Source: Chloroflexota bacterium (GTDB taxonomy: Bacteria > Chloroflexota > Anaerolineae > Anaerolineales > Villigracilaceae). From it: a stretch of DNA of 36,637 bases. Positions 30,225-36,637 of this stretch are shown here, one piece after another. The notes below the pieces were generated by a model. The model had not been told where the DNA came from. It saw only the letters and a list, made by a program, of their open reading frames with translations, and did not search any database. Location of the stretch: NCBI GenBank assembly GCA_016234535.1, contig JACRBH010000255.1, forward strand, positions 1 through 36,637, read 5' to 3'. Positions within the stretch are counted from its first letter, which is position 1. The number at the start of each line of letters is the position of its first letter. The position numbers and the translations under genes are program-made.

Positions 30225-32087
30225 CTACTCCACCTTCCCTGCCAGCGCCGCCTCCATGATCTGCTGGACGCGCGATGCCATGCTCGATGGATCGGGATGC
30301 AATCCCTCTATAAGTAACGCGCTGTCGTAAATCTGCTCGATGATGATATCCTGCAAAGCTGAATCAGATTCCAACTTGAGAAGTTTCTTCAAAATCCCAT
30401 GCGATGGATTCAACTCCAAAATCTTTTTTGGAATTTCATATTCCTTGCCAAGAAATCTATAAACGCGCTGTAGCTCCGGGTTGACCGTATCATCCGCATC
30501 CGCCAAACGCGCCACAGATTGATAGAGACGATTGCTGGCACGCACATCCGTTACGCGCTCGCCGAGGACAATTTTGAAGCGTGCCAGAAGTGTGCTGAAA
30601 TCTGCTTCGGGAATTTTCTCGGCTTCGGGTTGTTCCTTTGGCTTTTCGTTCGCATCCACTTCCGCGCTGGAGACATTCTTTAATTCATAGTCTTTGTACT
30701 TGTGCAAGCCCATCAACATGAACGAATCCATTGGGTCGGTAAGCAGCAGCACCTCCGTCCCTTGTGAGTGGAAGTAATCCAAGTGTGGACTGCGCAGCAC
30801 AGACTTCGGGTCTTCACCCACGATGTAATAAATTACCTTCTGCTCTTCTTTCATGCGCGAGACATATTCTTCCAGCGAAGACCATGTTTCAGGATTCAGA
30901 TTCGTCTTGAAACGCAACAGCGGATTGATGGTATCCGCATCCATCGGGGTGGCGGCAACTCCCTGCTTCAAATAGGGTCCAAACTCCTGCCAGAAGGTTT
31001 GATACTTCTCTGCATTATTTTTTGCAAGACTTTCCAATTCCTTGATAACCTGGTTTGTTAGAACCTTTTTCAGTTTCGGCATCAGTCCACTAGACTGAAC
31101 AGTTTCACGGGAGACATTGAGCGGCAGATCCTCTGAGTCCACAACTCCCTGCACAAAGCGCAGGTACTCGGGCAAAAGATCCTTGTTGTATTCATCGATC
31201 AAAATATTTCGCGAATACAATTTCAATCCATCCTCTTTTCGCAGAGAGAACATGCCGCGCTCGGCCTTGCTGGGAATGTAGAGCAGCGCATACAACTGCA
31301 CGGGCGCGTCGGTTGAAACGTGAATGTGCGTCAGCGCATCTTCAAAATCCAAAGTGGTCTGGCGATAAAATTCCTTGTATTGCTCGTCGGTCACTTCCTG
31401 TTTGGATGTGCGCCAGAGTGACGTTTGCTTGTTGACCGCGTCCTTGCTCTCGCCAAGATAAATTGGGAAGCCAATGTAATCTGAATGTTTGTGGATGATA
31501 TTCTTAAGGCGATACTCCTCGGCGAATTCAGCAGCATCCTCTTTGAGTTTGATCTCGACCTTCGTTCCCCTCTCGCTCATATCTGCTCGGTCGATCTGAT
31601 AGTTGTCATCCCCTGTGGCATACCAACTGACAGCCTCGGCATCCGGGTTGAATGAATGTGACGTGACCCTCACCCACTCGGCCACCATGAAGACCGAATA
31701 GAATCCCACGCCGAATTGACCGATGACCTGCGTCAGATCAACTTTCGAATCTTTGGCCGCGTCCAAAAATTTGCGCGCGCCTGATTGGGCAATGGTGCCG
31801 AGATTCTCGATCATCTCATCGCGGGTCATGCCAATGCCTGTATCTTGAATGGTGATCGTGCGCGAGTCTTTATCTGCTGTGATACGAATATTTAATTCCG
31901 CCGCTGAGTCGAGTACGTTGTGATTGGTGACCATTTCAAAGCGCAAACGGTTAAGCGCGTCTGAGGCATTCGAAAGCAGTTCGCGTAAGAATACTTCACG
32001 GTCTTTATACAACGAATGGATCAAAATATTGAGCAGTTGTTTTGTCTCTGCTTTAAAAGTAAATTGCTGTGATGTGGTATCAGTCAT
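30225..32087 (-). CDS. htpG: Molecular chaperone HtpG (Hsp90)
   Basis: A 620-residue Hsp90. The N-terminal ATPase domain shows ELLSNASDALNRLRF (the Glu/Asn that bind Mg-ATP), TIQDTGIGMT (G1 box) and GQFGVGFYSVFMVA (lid/G2). The middle domain includes LPLNVSRETVQ with its conserved Arg, and the C-terminal dimerisation domain ends VQQIMEAALAG. There is no eukaryotic charged linker of length or MEEVD tail, as expected for bacteria. It folds client proteins using ATP. AGGAGG is 6 bases before ATG 32087. It stands alone: divergent from the GH13 gene, with a degenerate palindromic element between them. Confidence 0.97.
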   Translation of the reverse strand: MTDTTSQQFTFKAETKQLLNILIHSLYKDREVFLRELLSNASDALNRLRFEMVTNHNVLDSAAELNIRITADKDSRTITIQDTGIGMTRDEMIENLGTIAQSGARKFLDAAKDSKVDLTQVIGQFGVGFYSVFMVAEWVRVTSHSFNPDAEAVSWYATGDDNYQIDRADMSERGTKVEIKLKEDAAEFAEEYRLKNIIHKHSDYIGFPIYLGESKDAVNKQTSLWRTSKQEVTDEQYKEFYRQTTLDFEDALTHIHVSTDAPVQLYALLYIPSKAERGMFSLRKEDGLKLYSRNILIDEYNKDLLPEYLRFVQGVVDSEDLPLNVSRETVQSSGLMPKLKKVLTNQVIKELESLAKNNAEKYQTFWQEFGPYLKQGVAATPMDADTINPLLRFKTNLNPETWSSLEEYVSRMKEEQKVIYYIVGEDPKSVLRSPHLDYFHSQGTEVLLLTDPMDSFMLMGLHKYKDYELKNVSSAEVDANEKPKEQPEAEKIPEADFSTLLARFKIVLGERVTDVRASNRLYQSVARLADADDTVNPELQRVYRFLGKEYEIPKKILELNPSHGILKKLLKLESDSALQDIIIEQIYDSALLIEGLHPDPSSMASRVQQIMEAALAGKVE

Positions 32088-32135
32088 GTTGACCTCCTGA
32101 ATTGGAATAATCTGTTTCTATTATCTCATTGAATT

Positions 32136-32280
32136 ATGTCTCTGCGAGGCAGTACTTGGGCTTTGCCGAAGCAGCCTCCTCTTAAATTTCGGCCTCTCAT
32201 AAAACAGGGGATTGCTCACCTGCACTGCACCAAACGCAGTGCGGTGCAAGTGTCGGGCTACCGCCCTCGCAACGACATCA
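32136..32280. repeat. GTCGTTGCGAGG-type palindromic element, copy 2
   Basis: About 145 bp with inverted ends: ATGTCTCTGCGAGG at the left and CCTCGCAACGACAT at the right pair at 12 of 14. Inside it, GCCGAAGCAG, GGGGATTGCT and a GCACTGC/GCAGTGC hairpin recall the element at 10629-10787. It fills the divergent gap between htpG and the glycosidase gene. Confidence 0.78.
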
Positions 32281-32352
32281 TGGTTTTTTCGACGACATTT
32301 TAATTCGACTGCATCAACACGACAGTAAGAGCTTTATAAGAAAAATATCAGC

Positions 32353-34245
32353 ATGTTCATTGGTAGAATAGGCCGCATGACTCCTACCTACCTTTCTTCC
32401 ATACATCACGATGGTTCCAGGCGATATGTGAAATCTCCCAGCGCCGACCTGCAACTCGGAGACGAGATCAACATTCGGCTGCGAAGCGCGACCGATGCCC
32501 CCATCGAGCGCATCCTGCTCCGCACCTGTCCCGATGGCGAACAGTTTTTTGCTGAAATGAAAATCGAAGAAACATCATCAGCATGTACCTGGTGGCAGGC
32601 GACTTTACATTTAGCCATGCCAATGACATCCTATCGCTTCCTGCTTTTCACGAGTGATGGAATCTGGTGGTACAACGGTTCAGGTCCGCACCGATATGTG
32701 CCAACGGATGCAGAAGATTTTCGCTTGCTCGCAGACTACGTCTCACCTTCATGGCTACGCGACAGCGTCTTTTATCAAATCTTCCCCGATCGTTTTGCCG
32801 ACGGCGAGCCGGCCAGCAATGTCCGTGAGGGTGAATTTGAATATCAAGGAATAAAATCACGTGCTCGAAATTGGGGCGAAGCGCAAAGCAACTGGCCCGA
32901 AGCGATGGTTGAATTTTACGGAGGTGACTTGCCCGGAGTCGAACAACATCTCGATTATCTAACCGACCTGGGCGTAAACGCCATTTATCTCAACCCGATC
33001 TTTACCGCATACAGCAATCATCGTTATGATGTGATTGATTATTTCAACGTTGACCCGCACCTCGGCGGAGACTCGGCATTGATCTCCCTGCGCCGCGCAA
33101 CAGCAGAACGTGGAATGCGATTCATACTTGACATTGTTCCCAATCACAGCGGAGTTGAACATCCGTGGTTCAAGGCCGCTTTGCAGGATGCGAACTCCCC
33201 CACCGCTGATTACTTCACCTTCCATCAACATCCTGATCAATACGAATCATGGCTTGGCGTTCGCAGTCTGCCCAAGTTAAATTATCGCAGTAAAAACTTG
33301 CGCGAAACAATTTACTCAGGCGTTGACTCTGTTTTCCGTCACTGGCTGAAACCTCCCTACTCTGTCGACGGCTGGCGTGTGGACGTTGCCAATATGCTGG
33401 CTCGGCATGGCAAAGATCAATTGGAAGCGGAAGTTTGGGCGGGTATTCGACAAGCTGTGAAGGAGGAGAATCCATCCGCGTATTTGCTTGGAGAGAATTT
33501 CTTCGATGGCAGTTCACAGTTGCAGGGAGATCACCTCGATGCGAGTATGAATTATTTCGGATTCTCAAACCCGGTTGGATTCTGGCTCAATCATTTCGAG
33601 GTCAATCAACATGCCGAGCCGCGCAATGTAAGATCATCTGTCCCCTGGCCTACTCAAGCACTCGTTGATTCATGGCAGGCCAGCCGCGCATCCATCCCAT
33701 GGCAGATCGCCCGTCAGCAATTCAATCTGCTTGGCTCGCACGATACGCCGCGCATCATTAATATCCTAAATCATGACCATGCGAAGAATCGTTTAGCTGT
33801 TGCCTTCTTAATGACTTATGTCGGCGTGCCTTGCATTTATTACGGCGACGAAATCGGCATGAGCGGAAGAGACGCGCTCGAAGCTAGAAACTGTATGGTC
33901 TGGGATTCAACTCAATGGGATTCGGGACTGCGGGCTTTTTATCAAACTCTAATCAAACTGCGTCGAACTTCCCCCGCGTTGATTGATGGCGGCTTTCAGG
34001 TTTTGCTGGCTGAAGAAAACGTATTGGCTTATCTGCGAGACACAGACGAAGAGCAGATCATTGTCATCGGTAATCGCGGTTCTGTTGAATATCCCGCCGG
34101 GCTATTACCTGTTCGCCTCGGCGCAATTTCTGATGGGACAACGTTTAGGGAATTATTCAGCGGACAGACCAGCACAGTGATCAACGGGAACTTGCCTTTG
34201 CCGACATTACCTGCTGGTGTGCAGATTTGGCGAACAAGCTCGTAA
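32353..34245 (+). CDS. GH13 alpha-glycosidase (neopullulanase/cyclomaltodextrinase type)
   Basis: 630 residues from ATG 32353; ATG 32377 (MTPTYLSSIHHDG) is equally possible, as neither has a strong Shine-Dalgarno. An N-terminal CBM34-like beta domain (about 10-120) ends before DSVFYQIFPDRFADG. The (beta/alpha)8 barrel has all four GH13 regions: region I DIVPNH, region II GWRVDVAN with nucleophile D344, region III GENF with acid/base E381, and region IV SHDTPR with D464. A C-terminal beta domain follows. No signal peptide is seen, so it acts on internal maltodextrins, cyclodextrins or pullulan fragments. There are no transport genes nearby. It ends convergently with the DUF2721 gene. Confidence 0.92.
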   Translation: MFIGRIGRMTPTYLSSIHHDGSRRYVKSPSADLQLGDEINIRLRSATDAPIERILLRTCPDGEQFFAEMKIEETSSACTWWQATLHLAMPMTSYRFLLFTSDGIWWYNGSGPHRYVPTDAEDFRLLADYVSPSWLRDSVFYQIFPDRFADGEPASNVREGEFEYQGIKSRARNWGEAQSNWPEAMVEFYGGDLPGVEQHLDYLTDLGVNAIYLNPIFTAYSNHRYDVIDYFNVDPHLGGDSALISLRRATAERGMRFILDIVPNHSGVEHPWFKAALQDANSPTADYFTFHQHPDQYESWLGVRSLPKLNYRSKNLRETIYSGVDSVFRHWLKPPYSVDGWRVDVANMLARHGKDQLEAEVWAGIRQAVKEENPSAYLLGENFFDGSSQLQGDHLDASMNYFGFSNPVGFWLNHFEVNQHAEPRNVRSSVPWPTQALVDSWQASRASIPWQIARQQFNLLGSHDTPRIINILNHDHAKNRLAVAFLMTYVGVPCIYYGDEIGMSGRDALEARNCMVWDSTQWDSGLRAFYQTLIKLRRTSPALIDGGFQVLLAEENVLAYLRDTDEEQIIVIGNRGSVEYPAGLLPVRLGAISDGTTFRELFSGQTSTVINGNLPLPTLPAGVQIWRTSS

Positions 34246-34283
34246 TTCTTACTTACCCTTCTTACGCAGTTTGCTTCACATCC

Positions 34284-34350
34284 GCACGGGGACAAGCCCC
34301 CGTGCTACTCATACGAAGCCTGCGAAGCGAGCCGCCAATGGCGGCTTCGT
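34284..34350. repeat. Cluster of palindromes after the glycosidase gene
   Basis: GCACGGGG (34284-34291) pairs with CCCCGTGC (34298-34305). GCCGCC (34331-34336) pairs with GGCGGC (34340-34345), and ACGAAGCC (34312-34319) can pair with GGCTTCGT (34343-34350). None has a T-run. They occupy nearly all of the gap between two convergent genes. Confidence 0.75.
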
Positions 34351-34357
34351 AAGAATA

Positions 34358-34379
34358 GCCCGACGGTTTATCGTCGGGC
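34358..34379. terminator. Hairpin with the DUF2721 stop codon in its loop
   Basis: GCCCGACG (34358-34365) pairs perfectly with CGTCGGGC (34372-34379). The TAA of the DUF2721 gene (34368-34370, minus strand) lies in the 6-base loop. No T-run follows, so it may serve as an RNA end-protecting stem rather than a true terminator. Confidence 0.5.
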
Positions 34380-34787
34380 AGGCTTACCCATCTTCTCGTC
34401 ATCTTCCAATTCCACCAATAGCAGATCCAACGCTCCCACTGAAATCATTAACTCACGCAAAGAGATGAGCATTGAAATGATCATCAATATCAACGCAATG
34501 GCAAAACTCCATTGTCCGCCAGCCACCCACCCCGCGAAGAGAGCGAACATGCTGATTACACAAAACAGCAGGCTCAACACTCCAAAGATCTGCATGTTGC
34601 GGATCAGATACACCCGATGACGCAGGTTCGCAATCTGACCCAGTAAATTCCCATCATCCTCTGCTTTGTACCTGTCATGCAAATTGCGAATAATGGTTGC
34701 AAGCGTGAGAAAACGATTCGTATAAGCCAGCATCAACAAGGATACTGTTGGGAATAATAACGCGGGGGTTGTAAGGGAAATATTCAT
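34368..34787 (-). CDS. DUF2721 family membrane protein
   Basis: 139 residues from ATG 34787; an upstream TTG (34808) would overlap the previous gene and looks less likely. Two or three hydrophobic helices (about 7-30, 68-92 and 97-125) surround a basic cytoplasmic loop containing LRHRVYLIRNMQIFG, the typical DUF2721 core. Function is unknown for the family. The last residues (GKPARR) are encoded by the arm of a palindromic repeat, and the stop lies in its loop, so the native C-terminus may have been replaced. It follows a protein of unknown function with a gap of 7 bases and is probably its operon partner. Confidence 0.8.
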   Translation of the reverse strand: MNISLTTPALLFPTVSLLMLAYTNRFLTLATIIRNLHDRYKAEDDGNLLGQIANLRHRVYLIRNMQIFGVLSLLFCVISMFALFAGWVAGGQWSFAIALILMIISMLISLRELMISVGALDLLLVELEDDEKMGKPARR

Positions 34788-34794
34788 GCAAAAA

Positions 34795-35310
34795 TTACAC
34801 CAGACCAAAGCTCACCTGGTTTGGGTTCACCAGCAGCATCGGCACATGCAAATTGAATTGCGGCAGATATGGATTGCTAATATCGGCATCATAAATGGAC
34901 ACCCACGCCGCACGCATCACGTCGAGGCTCGTGGATAGTTCAGCCTGGCTCGAAACGCGGATATGTCCCTTGAGCAAAAACGTGCCAACAAGTATCTCCA
35001 GCGGCTGCATCACGCGATTAACTTCACTAACATCGTAATCCATTGAGTCCTGTGCAGGCGGCACAAGATGAAAACCGATCACCTGCGTGGTTGGAATAAA
35101 TATCTCTGAAAAGGAAAGGGGCTTGGGCGGAGTGCCGCCAAACGAAATCACCTGCGGCTTAAAAAGGTGAATGTAATTTGGAACCCCCTGCGTCCGAAGC
35201 CAGATGCTCACACGCGCATTTTCCTTCGCGATCACCTCTCCGCGCGCAAGCATATTTTGTGTATACACCATCACCATCGCTGTCTTTTCATCTGGGGCAA
35301 GTGGATTCAT
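34795..35310 (-). CDS. Protein of unknown function
   Basis: 171 residues. I do not recognise the family. It has no signal peptide or membrane helix. It is rich in beta-strand-like stretches: TAMVMVYTQNMLARGEVIAK, RVSIWLRTQGVPNYIHLF, EILVGTFLLKGHIRVSS, WVSIYDADISNPYLP and VPMLLVNPNQVSFGLV. This suggests a compact all-beta protein. AAGGAG lies 5 bases before ATG 35310, and a perfect TATAAT lies upstream. The gene is divergent from recJ and 7 bases upstream of the DUF2721 gene, so the two are likely cotranscribed. Confidence 0.7.
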   Translation of the reverse strand: MNPLAPDEKTAMVMVYTQNMLARGEVIAKENARVSIWLRTQGVPNYIHLFKPQVISFGGTPPKPLSFSEIFIPTTQVIGFHLVPPAQDSMDYDVSEVNRVMQPLEILVGTFLLKGHIRVSSQAELSTSLDVMRAAWVSIYDADISNPYLPQFNLHVPMLLVNPNQVSFGLV

Positions 35311-35332
35311 GATAACTCCTTAAGATGCTGGA

Positions 35333-35338
35333 ATTATA
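35333..35338 (-). promoter_or_regulatory. -10 box for the unknown-protein/DUF2721 operon
   Basis: TATAAT on the minus strand (35338-35333) is a perfect -10 hexamer 22 bases before the ATG. The -35 at 17 bases (TGGTTT) is weak. The leader would be only about 16 bases but includes the AAGGAG. Confidence 0.5.
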
Positions 35339-35369
35339 CAGCACCCTTCCGCATGAAACCATCAACGCT

Positions 35370-35375
35370 TATACT
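35370..35375 (+). promoter_or_regulatory. Possible -10 box for recJ
   Basis: TATACT (35370-35375) is 32 bases before the recJ ATG. The -35 position has only TTCCGC, so support is limited. Confidence 0.38.
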
Positions 35376-35407
35376 CCATCCATCACGATTTAGAAATGAC
35401 AATTAAC

Positions 35408-36637
35408 ATGACCCAAAACAAACGCTGGATCGTCCCGCCTCTTATCACGCCCGAAGCTGATTCTGCACTATTGGCATTTCCCCCTCTTTTGAAACAGATC
35501 CTCTTCAACCGCGGCTATGCCACTGACGCCGAGGCGCGCGCCTACCTTAACGCCAAACCCGATTTCGACCCCGACCCATTTCAAATGACCGGTATGCGCC
35601 CGGCAGTTGACCGCATCCGATACGCCATTCAACATCATGAGCCCATCGCCATCTACGGCGATTATGACGTGGATGGAGTCACGGCCACCGCATTGCTCGT
35701 ACAAACGCTTCAATTCTTAAACGCGGATGTTCGCGGTTACATTCCCAATCGTTTCGAAGAAGGCTATGGTCTCAACAACAATGCACTGGATGAACTCAAA
35801 GCAGACGGCGTCAAACTGGTCATTACCGTGGACTGCGGCATTCGCTCGCCGAATGAAGCGCTTCACGCGCGAACCATTGGGCTGGACCTCATTATCAGTG
35901 ACCACCACCACCCTGCCGAAGGTGACCTGCCCCCGGCCTTCGCCGTTATCAACCCAAAGCAACACAGCGACAAATATAAAGACAAAGACCTCGCTGGCGT
36001 GGGCATCGCATACAAAATAGCCGAAGCCCTTTTAGACGATGGACGACAGACCGCAGACAATGGTCAACCGTCCACAGTAAATGGTCAGTTCTTATATACC
36101 TTGCTTGATCTTGTCGCCCTCGGCACTGTCGCAGACCTGGCCCCGCTCGTTGGAGAGAATCGCATTCTCGTCCGCAAGGGACTGCGCCAAATGAGACAAA
36201 CCACGCGGCAGGGATTATTCTCACTCGCCGCAGTCTCAGATATAAAACTGGATAAAGTCAACGCGGGGAACATCGGCTTTTCACTGGGTCCGCGTTTGAA
36301 TGCGGCTGGCAGGTTAAAAGAAGCGCTCGCCGCGTATGAATTGCTCATTACAAAAGATGCTTCCCGCGCCGGTCAGCTTGCGCAGGAACTAAATATTCAA
36401 AACCGCGAGCGGCAGGGAATCACTCGCGAGATGCAGGCCCGCGCCGAAGAAATAGCAATGAAGGATGATCCAAACGCATACCTGCTTTTTGCCGCACAGG
36501 AAGATTTCAACTCCGGCGTTGTCGGCCTCGCGGCTTCACGCCTGACAGAGACTCATTACCGCCCGGCCATTGTCGCTTCCAAAGGGGAGGAGGAAACGCG
36601 CGGCTCGTGCCGTTCCATTCCAGAGTTCCACATCACC
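35408..36637 (+). CDS. recJ: Single-stranded-DNA-specific exonuclease RecJ, N-terminal part
   Basis: 410 codons from ATG 35408 to the window edge, with no stop. RecJ degrades single-stranded DNA 5' to 3' in recombination and mismatch repair. DHH-family motifs are clear: AIYGDYDVDGVTATALL (motif I), TVDCGI, SDHHHP (DHH motif), LVALGTVADLAPL, and in the DHHA1 region LGPRLNAAGRL and FNSGVVGLAASRL. Between IAEALLDD and the LYTLLDLVALGT helix lies GRQTADNGQPSTVNGQ, a low-complexity insertion encoded by a dispersed-repeat-like sequence at 36041-36087. It is divergent from the unknown-protein gene; no clear Shine-Dalgarno is visible. Confidence 0.95.
   Translation, partial: MTQNKRWIVPPLITPEADSALLAFPPLLKQILFNRGYATDAEARAYLNAKPDFDPDPFQMTGMRPAVDRIRYAIQHHEPIAIYGDYDVDGVTATALLVQTLQFLNADVRGYIPNRFEEGYGLNNNALDELKADGVKLVITVDCGIRSPNEALHARTIGLDLIISDHHHPAEGDLPPAFAVINPKQHSDKYKDKDLAGVGIAYKIAEALLDDGRQTADNGQPSTVNGQFLYTLLDLVALGTVADLAPLVGENRILVRKGLRQMRQTTRQGLFSLAAVSDIKLDKVNAGNIGFSLGPRLNAAGRLKEALAAYELLITKDASRAGQLAQELNIQNRERQGITREMQARAEEIAMKDDPNAYLLFAAQEDFNSGVVGLAASRLTETHYRPAIVASKGEEETRGSCRSIPEFHIT
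36041..36087. repeat. In-frame repeat-derived insertion in recJ
   Basis: The stretch contains AATGGTCA twice (36059-36066 and 36080-36087), with the composition of GACAGACCGCAGAC-type dispersed repeats. It encodes GRQTADNGQPSTVNGQ between two conserved RecJ blocks, where other RecJ proteins have a short turn. Confidence 0.68.

Overview
The window looks like a contiguous piece of a mesophilic Chloroflexota (Anaerolineae-type) chromosome. This is inferred from gene content, codon use, a multi-repeat SLH-domain S-layer protein, a bacterial cyclic 2,3-diphosphoglycerate synthetase-like gene, and a very high density of short palindromic repeats between and inside genes. No database search was possible. 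No rRNA, tRNA or CRISPR array was seen.

Layout. (1) 1-7436, plus strand: a catabolic cluster entered at the 3' end of a molybdenum-hydroxylase (xanthine dehydrogenase-type) large subunit. It continues with FdrA/AllF, DUF1116/AllG, a cyclase-family metal hydrolase, a GNAT acetyltransferase, a thiolase-fold protein without the nucleophilic cysteine, a DUF35 Zn-ribbon/OB-fold partner, and DUF2877/AllH. FdrA, DUF1116 and DUF2877 are the three components of the E. coli oxamate carbamoyltransferase (AllFGH). This is the best candidate for an undescribed system. (2) 7739-12216: housekeeping genes rpsT, a chloramphenicol-phosphotransferase-like kinase, argS and a cyclic-2,3-DPG synthetase-like protein. 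(3) 12393-17809: a PotD-like lipoprotein directly followed by a membrane diguanylate cyclase (an NspS/MbaA-like arrangement), then a soluble PAS-PAS-GGDEF protein. (4) 18362-22369: a 1335-residue surface protein with 11 Ig-like repeats and three SLH domains. (5) 22542-27747, minus strand: Kef-type antiporter with USP domains, homocysteine methyltransferase, MoeA and a degenerate UbiA-like membrane protein. (6) 27896-30136: a mobile-element relic and a 7TM-DISM diguanylate cyclase. (7) 30225-36637: htpG, a GH13 glycosidase, DUF2721, an unrecognised protein and the 5' part of recJ.

How the genes may work together. In cluster 1 a plausible but unproven route is hydroxylation of an N-heterocycle, hydrolytic ring opening to a ureido acid, and phosphorolysis by the FdrA/DUF1116/DUF2877 complex to carbamoyl phosphate. 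The thiolase/DUF35 pair and the GNAT protein have no assigned step. Three GGDEF proteins, all with an RxxD inhibitory site, point to heavy c-di-GMP signalling next to a surface-layer gene. A second theme is palindromic repeats that have entered reading frames and been retained (argS, moeA twice, recJ, probably fdrA), supplied a possible start codon (the DUF2877 gene) or a stop codon (the DUF2721 gene), and created a false 100-codon extension upstream of the DPG synthetase gene.
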